DNA of 8,111 nucleotides. It comes from Chloroflexota bacterium (GTDB lineage Bacteria > Chloroflexota > Dormibacteria > CF-121). Each line of letters opens with the position of its first letter. The stretch's first letter is position 1. The notes under the pieces are model-generated. The model was not told the DNA's origin. It saw only the letters and a list, made by a program, of their open reading frames with translations, and did not search any database. The stretch is taken from positions 1-8,111 of the forward strand of contig VBFX01000271.1 in the NCBI GenBank assembly GCA_005889395.1, written 5' to 3'. A program made the position numbers and the translations under genes. Of the stretch, positions 1-6,233 are shown piece by piece.

Positions 1-1044
1 AACAAGGTCTACATCGAGCGCGGCAACAAGATGCAGCGCGCGGCCATCAAGTTCGATAGCGATGCCCACCTGATGCAGATCATCTCGCGCATCGTCACCG
101 GCGTCGGCCGCCGCGTCGATGAGAGCTCGCCGATGGTCGACGCCCGCCTTCCCGACGGATCGCGCGTCAACGTGATCATCCCGCCGCTGGCGGTAAAGGG
201 TGCATCGGTCACGATTCGCAAGATGCGCAAAGACCCGCTTCAGATCACGGACTTGATCAAGAACAACACCTTGACTGAGGAGATGGCGACATTCCTCAAG
301 GCCTGCGTCAATGCGCGTATGAACATCGTCGTGGCCGGCGGTGGTTCCTCGGGAAAGACCACCACGCTCAACGTGCTCTCCAGCTTCATCCCTGGTGACG
401 AGCGCATCATCACCGTGGAGGATGCGGCGGAGTTGCAGCTGCGCCAGATTCACGTCATCAACCTGGAGTCACGGCCGACCAACGTCGAAGGCAAAGGTGG
501 GGTCAGCATCCGTGACCTGGTCATCAATACCCTCCGAATGCGGCCCGACCGCATCGTCGTTGGAGAGGTCCGTTCCGGCGAGGCGCTGGACATGCTCCAG
601 GCCATGAACACCGGTCACGATGGCTCCCTGACCACGGTCCACTCGAACACCCCACGCGACACGATCTCGCGGCTCGAGACCCTCGTGTTGATGGCGGGTA
701 TGGAGCTTCCCTCGCGCGCCATCCGTGAACAGATCGCCTCCGCGATCAACATCATCATCCAGCAGAACCGGTTGCGGGACGGCAGCCGAAAGATCACGTA
801 TATCTCTGAAGTGACCGGGATCGAGGGCGACCAGATCTCCCTCCAGGACATCTTCGTCTACAAGCAGACGGGATACGAGAACGGAAAGGTCACCGGGTTG
901 CTCACCGCGACCGGGGCCGTTCCGCGGATGATGGAAGTGCTCGAGGCAACCGGCAACGCCGTGCCCATGAGCTTCTTCGATCCGCATCCAGACAGCGGCT
1001 TCGTTCGGCCGAAGCGGTTACGCGTGGTCCCGAACGCGGCCTGA
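1..1044 (+). CDS. cpaF: CpaF/TadA-family secretion ATPase, 5'-truncated by window edge
   Basis: This is a type II/IV secretion ATPase of the CpaF/TadA branch, the cytoplasmic hexameric motor that powers assembly of Tad (Flp) pili. The reading frame is open from base 1, so the start lies upstream; 347 residues are visible. Numbering from the first visible residue, Walker A is GGGSSGKT at 113-120 (a Gly/Ser-rich variant of the usual GGTGSGKT). The Asp-box region TVED is at 138-141, Walker B DRIVVGEVR is at 183-191 with Glu189, and the His box TGHDGSLTTVHSN is at 204-216. The part before Walker A (DARLPDGSRVNVIIPP, then SVTIRKM) is the typical CpaF N-terminal domain. The short tail after about residue 320 shows no motif. 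No tadB/tadC follows; the next gene is convergent and starts its 3' end 6 nt away, so cpaF ends its transcription unit. The family call is firm; Tad pilus rather than another secretion system is inferred. Confidence 0.93.
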   Translation, partial: NKVYIERGNKMQRAAIKFDSDAHLMQIISRIVTGVGRRVDESSPMVDARLPDGSRVNVIIPPLAVKGASVTIRKMRKDPLQITDLIKNNTLTEEMATFLKACVNARMNIVVAGGGSSGKTTTLNVLSSFIPGDERIITVEDAAELQLRQIHVINLESRPTNVEGKGGVSIRDLVINTLRMRPDRIVVGEVRSGEALDMLQAMNTGHDGSLTTVHSNTPRDTISRLETLVLMAGMELPSRAIREQIASAINIIIQQNRLRDGSRKITYISEVTGIEGDQISLQDIFVYKQTGYENGKVTGLLTATGAVPRMMEVLEATGNAVPMSFFDPHPDSGFVRPKRLRVVPNAA

Positions 1045-1057
1045 GCGTCTCTAGGCC
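1038..1057. terminator. Short inverted repeat between convergent stops, possible bidirectional terminator
   Basis: GGCCT (1038-1042) and AGGCC (1053-1057) can pair around a 10-nt loop. The structure spans the stop codons of both cpaF (1042-1044, +) and the DUF6869-like gene (1051-1053, -). The stem has only 5 bp and no T-run follows on either strand, so it is at best a weak terminator. It is listed because nothing else between the two genes could end transcription. Confidence 0.25.
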
Positions 1058-1755
1058 CCAGGACGGCGCGTCAGCCGTACCCCGGCAGCCGCCTCGATTC
1101 GGTCGAACAACTCCGGCGACAACCTCCAGAGGTACAGGTAGCCGAGGGCCGATTTGAACCCCGAGTTTGCGCGAGCTTCTTCCTCGATCCGATCGATGAA
1201 GTCCGCGGCATGAGCCAGGACAAACTCCTCGAGCTCGCCGGCGGCTACCGAGCCGAGGACACCGTCGTCGGGCGCGTTGTGCAGAAGCTCGAGGATCAGG
1301 AGCCACGCCTCGGGCGGGTCATCGTTGATGAGGTGTCTCGCCACCTGCCAGGCCCAGAAATCGAAGCCGGTGTGCTGCGAGTAATGCCTGATCAGCGTCT
1401 CGACCACAAAGGCTCGGCCAAACAACGGGTAGAGGTCGTTCGTCGGGCGACTTGGCCAGCCTTTGACGGCCGACGCCATCCTCGGGCTCGTTCTCGCGAT
1501 CGACACCGCCTCGCGGAGCAGTCGTTGGCCCCCGCATTCGAGCGTCATGCGGAGAGGGGCATAGGCCAGTCGCTGGACGACCTGGTCGTCAGGGGCTTTA
1601 GCGATCAGCTCCCGGAGAATGCGCCACCAGGCGTCGGGGTTGGCACAGATCCGGTCGCGCAGCCCCTCGCGCCTTTCGTCGGAATCCATACAGAGCAGGC
1701 CGCCCGCCCATTCCTCGCACTCTGCCCGTATCACGTCATCCTCGGCCGTAGACAC
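1051..1755 (-). CDS. DUF6869-like helical protein with two internal repeat units
   Basis: This 234-residue soluble protein has no signal peptide or membrane segment. Residues 134-215 resemble the DUF6869 family: a WAW start, then PEAW (148-151), APDD (161-164), a VAAGELE stretch and a R/K-x-ALG segment near 210. The function of that family is unknown to me. Residues 40-100 look like a second, diverged copy (PDAW at 40-43, APDD at 54-57, then an AR-x-S...SA pattern), so the protein appears to be a tandem duplication. The start is GTG at 1755; AAGGA (1770-1766 on this strand) sits 10 nt upstream as a fair ribosome binding site. A nearby ATG at 1766 is out of frame. The gene is a lone minus-strand unit between cpaF and amrS and is divergent from amrS by 52 nt. 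The family name rests on pattern memory and is moderately sure; that it is a real gene is fairly sure. Confidence 0.75.
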   Translation of the reverse strand: MSTAEDDVIRAECEEWAGGLLCMDSDERREGLRDRICANPDAWWRILRELIAKAPDDQVVQRLAYAPLRMTLECGGQRLLREAVSIARTSPRMASAVKGWPSRPTNDLYPLFGRAFVVETLIRHYSQHTGFDFWAWQVARHLINDDPPEAWLLILELLHNAPDDGVLGSVAAGELEEFVLAHAADFIDRIEEEARANSGFKSALGYLYLWRLSPELFDRIEAAAGVRLTRRPGA

Positions 1756-1765
1756 ACCCAGAGCA

Positions 1766-1770
1766 TCCTT
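1766..1770 (-). promoter_or_regulatory. Ribosome binding site of the DUF6869-like gene
   Basis: AAGGA read on the minus strand, 10 nt before the GTG at 1755. It supports that start over the out-of-frame ATG at 1766. Confidence 0.5.
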
Positions 1771-1773
1771 AAA

Positions 1774-1801
1774 TTGCGTTGAAGCTTTCGCCCGCTATAT
1801 T
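1774..1801 (+). promoter_or_regulatory. Promoter of amrS, predicting a leaderless mRNA
   Basis: TTGCGT (1774-1779) and TATATT (1796-1801) are separated by 16 nt, close to a housekeeping sigma-70 promoter. The last base of the -10 box is 7 nt before the G of the amrS GTG start at 1808, which is where transcription would begin. No Shine-Dalgarno sequence is present before that GTG. Together these suggest that the mRNA begins at the start codon. The promoter lies in the 52-nt gap between the divergent DUF6869-like gene and amrS. The hexamers and spacing are seen in the sequence; leaderless expression is inferred. Confidence 0.6.
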
Positions 1802-1807
1802 CAATCC

Positions 1808-2908
1808 GTGCCCGCTAAAGAGGCGACACCCTTCTCGCTGGAGCTCGACCGGCGAGTCGAGGAGGGCGCCCTTGGAACGCTCTACGAGAAGCTGCCGGAC
1901 GATCAGGCCCGCTGCTACGCGTGCGCGCACCGATGCTTGATCAAAGACGGCCTGCGGGGTATCTGCAAGGTCCGCTACAACCGCGGCGGCACGCTCATGG
2001 TTCCCCGAGGCTATGTGGGAGCCTTGCAATGCGACCCGATCGAGAAGAAGCCGTTCTTTCACGCTTTCCCGGGAACGGACGCGCTGACGTTCGGCATGCT
2101 CGGTTGTGACCTGCACTGTTCTTATTGCCAGAACTGGGTTACGTCGCAGGCGCTGCGCGATCCAGGGGCCCTCGCCGATCCGATGGATGTCACCCCACCA
2201 CAGCTGGTCGATATCGCGCAGCGTCAGGGCGCCAGCGTCGTCGCCACCTCATATAACGAACCGCTGATCACATCAGAATGGGCGGTCGAGGTCTTCAAGG
2301 AGGCGCGCCCGCGCGGATTCACCACCGCGTACATCTCCAACGGTAACGCCACGCGCGAGGTCCTCGAGTACATCCGGCCGTGGACGGACCTGTACAAGAT
2401 CGATCTCAAGTCATTCCGCGACAAGAACTACCGGTCGCTGGGCGGCAAGCTGGAGAACATCGTCAACGGCATCCAGATGGTCCACGCAATGGGGTTCTGG
2501 CTGGAGATCGTCACCCTGATCATCCCAGGCTTCAACGACAGCGACGAGGAGCTGGGCGACATCGCCCGCTTCCTGAGCGGCCTGTCGCCCAGTATTCCCT
2601 GGCACGTCACCGCGTTCCATAAGGAGTACAAGATGCAGGACCCCGACAACACCACGGCCGAGACGCTGCTCCGGGCCGCCCGCATCGGTGAGGCGGTGGG
2701 TTTGCAGTACATCTACGCGGGCAACCTGCCTGGCCGGGTGGGCCGCTACGAAGACACCCGCTGCCCGCGCTGCCAGGCCACCTTGATCCGCCGGATCGGC
2801 TACCGCATCCTCGAAGACCGGCTCACCGGGAGGGGAAGCTGCTTCAACTGTCAGCAGCCAATTCCCGGAGTCTGGCGGACTACAATCAACGCTGGTCGTG
2901 CCAACTGA
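1808..2908 (+). CDS. amrS: AmmeMemoRadiSam system radical SAM enzyme
   Basis: This is a radical SAM protein of the AmmeMemoRadiSam (AmrS) family, widespread in bacteria and archaea; I know no settled reaction for it. From GTG at 1808 it has 366 residues, normal for the family. The N-terminal cysteine cluster (Cys36, 39, 43, 53, around the C-A-H-R-C and R-G-I-C motifs) precedes the radical SAM motif GCDLHCSYC, with Cys100, 104 and 107 for the [4Fe-4S]-SAM cluster. The C-terminus carries two CxxC pairs (CPRC, CFNC) in a zinc-ribbon-like arrangement and ends in the family's IPGVW-type sequence plus a few residues. The frame stays open upstream to 1619, but that stretch lies antisense to the DUF6869-like gene and is not family-like. 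The gene heads the operon and overlaps korA by 11 nt. The AMMECR1 and Memo partners are not in the window. Confidence 0.92.
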   Translation: MPAKEATPFSLELDRRVEEGALGTLYEKLPDDQARCYACAHRCLIKDGLRGICKVRYNRGGTLMVPRGYVGALQCDPIEKKPFFHAFPGTDALTFGMLGCDLHCSYCQNWVTSQALRDPGALADPMDVTPPQLVDIAQRQGASVVATSYNEPLITSEWAVEVFKEARPRGFTTAYISNGNATREVLEYIRPWTDLYKIDLKSFRDKNYRSLGGKLENIVNGIQMVHAMGFWLEIVTLIIPGFNDSDEELGDIARFLSGLSPSIPWHVTAFHKEYKMQDPDNTTAETLLRAARIGEAVGLQYIYAGNLPGRVGRYEDTRCPRCQATLIRRIGYRILEDRLTGRGSCFNCQQPIPGVWRTTINAGRAN

Positions 2909-4662
2909 ACTCAGCCGCCGGGAGTTTTCCTGGGTCCTCGGCGGCCCCCAGGGTGGGGGAATCAACGCCTCAGCGGAGATCTATGCCAAGGCGCTAAGCC
3001 ACGGTGGCCTCCACGTCTTCGCCAACATCGAGTTCCACTCGAACATCATGGGCAAGCACAGCTACTACCGGGTCACGGCGGCCCCGGTGCCGGTCCATTC
3101 CCATGTCGACGAGATCCACATGCTGGTGGCGCTGGACCAGGAGTCCCTGTTCGGCGACGCCCCCGAGCGCAAGCACTATCCCAGCCACACCGGCCATGTC
3201 CACCAGGTGGCGCGCGGCGGCGGCGTCATCTACGACGCCGACCTGAAGATCGACCCGGGCCAGTTCGGCCGCGACGACATCAACCTCTACCCGATCCCCT
3301 TTTTCGAGGTCCTGGAAGAGGCCCTCAAGGAGGTGGGGAAGGGCGGTCAGTCGCGCAAGTACATCGTCATGCGCAACACGGTCGCCCTGGGCGCCTCGAT
3401 CGGCATCTCCGGCTACGACGAGGAGCTGCTCTACGAGGCAATCCGCAGCGAATTCAAAGGCCGCAAGGCGGAAGCCGCCGAGCTCAACGTCGCGGCGGTC
3501 CGCGCCGCGGCTGCCTATGCGCGGAGCCACTTCGCCGCCAAACCCGAGCGCCGCCTCTTGCCGGTCCCGGTTGAACAGCGAAAGAGCCGAATGCTGATCA
3601 AGGGTTTCCAGGCCGTCGGCATCGCCAAGCTCAAGGCAGGCCTTGGCATGCAGACCTACTACCCGATCAGCCCCGCGACCGACGAAAGCGTCTACCTCGA
3701 GCAGAAGGGTCCCCAGTATCAGTGCACCGTCGTCCAATGTGAGGACGAGATCGCAAGCATCAACATGGCGATCGGTGCCGCGCACATGGGCGTCCGGGCT
3801 GCGACATCCGGGGCTGCCCACCCGCACCGAGCAGGCAGATCTTCAATTCGCGCTGCATCCCGCCCACGGGGATTTCCCGCACATCGTCGTCGCGCCTGGC
3901 GACATCGACGAAGCCTTCATGGACAGCTTCGAGAGCTTCAACTGGGCGGATCGCTACCAAATGCCGGTCGTCGTGCTGCTCGAGAAGTTCCTGGCCTCGT
4001 CGATGTTCACCAACGACGGCATCGACATGAGCGCGCTGAAGATCGATCGTGGCCTGATCCATCAACCGGTCGACGCCGACGGCGATGGCTACCGCCGCCA
4101 CGCGCTTACCGCCGACGGTATCAGTCCCCGGACGCTTCCTGGCATGCCGGGTGGGATCTTCTCGACCACGAGCGACGAGCACGATCCGGAGGGCCACATC
4201 ACAGAGGGCATCGAAAACCGGATTGCCATGATGCGCAAAAGGATGGCGAAGCTCGAGACGGCCGCCCGCGAGATTCCCGCGTCGTCGAAGTTCACGCTGC
4301 ATGGTCCGCGCCAGGCCGACCTGACGCTGGTGGCCTGGGGGGCGACCAAGGGCGCCATCCTCGACGCGATGGGCGAGCTCGAGAATGATGGCCGCACGGT
4401 GAACTACCTGCAGATCCGCCTGATGCGCCCCTTCCCGGCCAATGCCGTCGCGGCGATCCTGCGAAACGCCCGTCTGACGGTGTTGATCGAGAACAATTAC
4501 TCCGCGCAGCTCGGCGCGCTGATTTCTGAGCAGACCGCTATGGCGCTCGACCACCACGTCCTCAAGTACGACGGCCGGCCATTTTCGCGGAACGAGATCG
4601 TCGAGGGCGTGCGATCGGCGCTTTCCGAGCAGAAGAAGGAGGTCATGGTGTCCCATGCCTGA
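2898..4662 (+). pseudogene. korA: 2-oxoacid:ferredoxin oxidoreductase, fused gamma-alpha subunit, broken by internal deletion and frameshift
   Basis: This encodes the alpha subunit (with N-terminal gamma domain) of a 2-oxoglutarate/2-oxoacid:ferredoxin oxidoreductase, which decarboxylates a 2-oxoacid to acyl-CoA and reduces ferredoxin. Part 1 (2898 to about 3810, GTG start) has the gamma domain (VLGGPQGGGINA, GKHSYYRV) and then the alpha domain, with YYPISPATDESVYLE and EDEIASINMAIGAAHMG, up to T-S-G. Part 2 (from about 3811, next frame) resumes at GLPTRTEQ, continues through FNWADRYQMPVVVLLEK and TSDEHDPEGH, and ends with the C-terminal domain at TGA 4660-4662. Homologues have about 32 residues (S-G-P-G to G-P-S-T) between these points; they are absent here. 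As written, translation runs out of frame to a stop at 4388, giving a 496-residue product with a nonsense tail. Nothing else in the gene is degraded, so the break is recent or a sequence error. No clear ribosome binding site precedes the GTG, which overlaps amrS by 11 nt. Confidence 0.88.
4636..4642 (+). promoter_or_regulatory. Ribosome binding site of korB
   Basis: AAGGAGG lies inside the end of korA, 12 nt before the ATG at 4655. It is the best Shine-Dalgarno sequence in the window. An ATG at 4645 is too close and lies in the korA frame, so 4655 is the chosen start. Confidence 0.7.
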
Positions 4663-5611
4663 GTCCGCCGCCGCCGCTCCGAAGAAGTTCGCGCTGCAGC
4701 AGTACAAGACCGAAGTCCACGTCGACTGGTGCCCTGGCTGCGGCGACTTCGGCATCCTGAGCTCCATCCAGCAGGCGCTCTTCCAGCTACAGATCCCGCC
4801 CTACCGGGTGGCGATGATCTCCGGTATCGGCTGCTCCGGCAAGACCCCGCACTACATCGACACCTACGGGCTGCACACCCTCCATGGGCGGGCGCTGCCG
4901 GTCGCGACCGGCGCCAAGCTGGCCAACAACCAGCTGACCGTGGTCGCCGTGGGCGGCGACGGCGATGGTTATGGCATCGGCGCCGGCTACTTCGTCAACA
5001 GCGGCCGCCGCAACGTCGACATGACCTACATCGTCTTCAACAACGGCGTCTACGGACTGACCAAAGGCCAGGCCTCGCCCACGCTGGCGAAAGGGTTGAA
5101 GACGAAGTCGATGCCGGAGGCGTCGATCCAGGAGGGCGTCAATCCGATCGCCCTCGCGCTCGGCGCGGGGTACACCTGGATCGGGCGGGGCTATGCCCTC
5201 GACGTGAAGACGCTGGTCTCGCTGATGGTCCAGGCGATCAATCACAAAGGGACCTCGTTCCTGGACGTGTTTCAGACGTGCCCCGTCTACAACGACCTGC
5301 GCACCAAGGAGTGGTACGCGGGCGAGGACATTGGTCGGGCCAGGATTCGCAAGCTCGACGCCGACCCGGAGTGGGATCCCGTTGTGAAGGATCCGAGCAG
5401 CATCGACGAGGTCGTGGAGAAAAAGGGGCTGGCCTTGCGGGCCTCCTACGAGACGGGCGATAGCCTGGCGGTGGGCGTCTTCTACTCCATCGCGCTACCG
5501 ACCTACGACGAGCAGCTGGCGGTGAAGGTCCCGGCGCTCAAAGATCATCCGCTGGTCGACCTCCCCCTGTACCAGCGCGACGTCGGCCCTCTCTTCGCCG
5601 AGCTGGCGTAG
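4655..5611 (+). CDS. korB: 2-oxoacid:ferredoxin oxidoreductase beta subunit
   Basis: This is the thiamine-diphosphate and iron-sulfur subunit partnering KorA: it binds TPP and one [4Fe-4S] cluster and hands electrons to ferredoxin. The 318 residues match the usual beta-subunit length. Visible landmarks are WCPGCGDFG (Cys26, Cys29), SGIGCSGKTPHY (Cys60), the TPP/Mg motif GGDGDGYGIG at 100-109 ending in FNNGVYGLTKGQASPT (128-143), and QTCPVYN with Cys209 as the likely fourth cluster ligand. 2-Oxoglutarate is the usual substrate of this two-gene type, but pyruvate or other 2-oxoacids cannot be excluded. The gene overlaps korA by 8 nt and should be translationally coupled to it. The frame is clean from end to end, in contrast to korA. 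Confidence 0.94.
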   Translation: MPESAAAAPKKFALQQYKTEVHVDWCPGCGDFGILSSIQQALFQLQIPPYRVAMISGIGCSGKTPHYIDTYGLHTLHGRALPVATGAKLANNQLTVVAVGGDGDGYGIGAGYFVNSGRRNVDMTYIVFNNGVYGLTKGQASPTLAKGLKTKSMPEASIQEGVNPIALALGAGYTWIGRGYALDVKTLVSLMVQAINHKGTSFLDVFQTCPVYNDLRTKEWYAGEDIGRARIRKLDADPEWDPVVKDPSSIDEVVEKKGLALRASYETGDSLAVGVFYSIALPTYDEQLAVKVPALKDHPLVDLPLYQRDVGPLFAELA

Positions 5612-5620
5612 CGGCTCGCG

Positions 5621-5639
5621 GTCCACGGCTGCCGTGGGC
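5621..5639 (+). promoter_or_regulatory. Stem-loop enclosing the start codon of the phosphoesterase gene
   Basis: CCACGG (5623-5628) and CCGTGG (5632-5637) pair perfectly around a CTG loop. The stem can extend by a T-G wobble (5622/5638) and a G-C pair (5621/5639), giving 8 pairs. The GTG start at 5634-5636 lies inside the 3' arm. No T-run follows, so it is not a standard intrinsic terminator. It could limit translation initiation in the gap after korB. The structure is seen in the sequence; the role is inferred. Confidence 0.45.
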
Positions 5640-6233
5640 GTCCGCCTGCTCGCCGTCAGCGATGAGGTCGAGCCCCAGCTGGTGGACGAGCGGACGGTAG
5701 CGACCCAGGGTCGGATCGATCTGCTGATCGGCTGCGGAGACCTGCCGCCTGACTATCTCGACGTGCTGTCAACGGTCTACTCGGCGCCCTTGCTCTTCGT
5801 CCGCGGCAACCACGACCCGCCGGGACGGCAGGGTGACTACCCCGCGGCCGCCGAGATCGATGGGCGAATCGTGAGGGAGCAAGGTCTACTGATCGCTGGG
5901 CTCGAAGGCTCCATTCGCTACAGCGAGGGTGCGCATCAGTACACCGAGCGGCAGATGATGGCCAAGGTGCTGGCTCTGCGTGTCCGGCTTGGGACACGCG
6001 GTCTCGATATCTTGATCACGCACGGCCCGCCTGCCGGGGTCAATGAAGGAACCGATGCGCCGCACCGGGGGCTGAAGGCCGTGCGCCGGGCGGCCGAATG
6101 GATGCGACCGCGACTCCTTCTGCATGGCCACGTCCATCCGTACGGCCGCGAGATCGTGCGTGAGGCTCAGCTTGGGGAAACCCGCGTGGTCAACGTCGTC
6201 GGCCACCGGGTGATCGAGATCGCGACGCCATGA
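5634..6233 (+). CDS. Small calcineurin-like metallophosphoesterase
   Basis: This 199-residue cytoplasmic protein has the two-metal phosphoesterase motifs in order: D10, GCGD at 33-36, GNHD at 58-61, TH at 129-130 and HGHVH at 164-168. The first motif is D-E-V rather than the classical D-x-H, a variant I associate with small SDE-type members of the superfamily, so the first metal site may have different ligands. The substrate cannot be told from sequence; phosphodiesters are likely. The start is GTG 5634, because residues 3-10 (VRLLAVSD) form the expected first beta strand and no later start would keep it. No clear Shine-Dalgarno sequence is present, and the GTG sits in a stem-loop. The gene follows korB by 22 nt and its stop overlaps the next start as ATGA. 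Confidence 0.85.
   Translation: MGVRLLAVSDEVEPQLVDERTVATQGRIDLLIGCGDLPPDYLDVLSTVYSAPLLFVRGNHDPPGRQGDYPAAAEIDGRIVREQGLLIAGLEGSIRYSEGAHQYTERQMMAKVLALRVRLGTRGLDILITHGPPAGVNEGTDAPHRGLKAVRRAAEWMRPRLLLHGHVHPYGREIVREAQLGETRVVNVVGHRVIEIATP

Noticed and set aside
1210..1782. Plus-strand open frame of 190 codons opposite the DUF6869-like gene
   Set aside because: The minus strand gives a protein with family-like motifs, an internal repeat and a ribosome binding site; the plus frame gives none of these.
1619..1807. N-terminal extension of amrS to an upstream ATG
   Set aside because: It would overlap the DUF6869-like gene antisense, adds a low-complexity Ser/Arg-rich segment unlike the family, and would put the promoter at 1774-1801 inside the gene.
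2881..2900. Separate promoter for korA (TACAAT at 2881-2886)
   Set aside because: The -10 match is fair and lies close to the GTG at 2898, but no -35 hexamer is found at 16-18 nt and the gene overlaps amrS, so operon transcription explains it.
3801..3822. Programmed ribosomal frameshift explaining the two korA frames
   Set aside because: A frameshift alone cannot supply the roughly 32 conserved residues that are missing, and no slippery heptamer or downstream structure typical of such sites is evident.
2994..3827. Minus-strand open frame of 277 codons opposite the first half of korA
   Set aside because: Antisense to the gamma-alpha domains with their clear motifs; the Asp/Val/Arg-rich product is typical of reverse-strand translation.
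3760..4767. Long minus-strand open frame (335 codons) across the korA/korB junction
   Set aside because: Antisense shadow of strongly recognisable kor coding sequence in GC-rich DNA; its product shows no motif.
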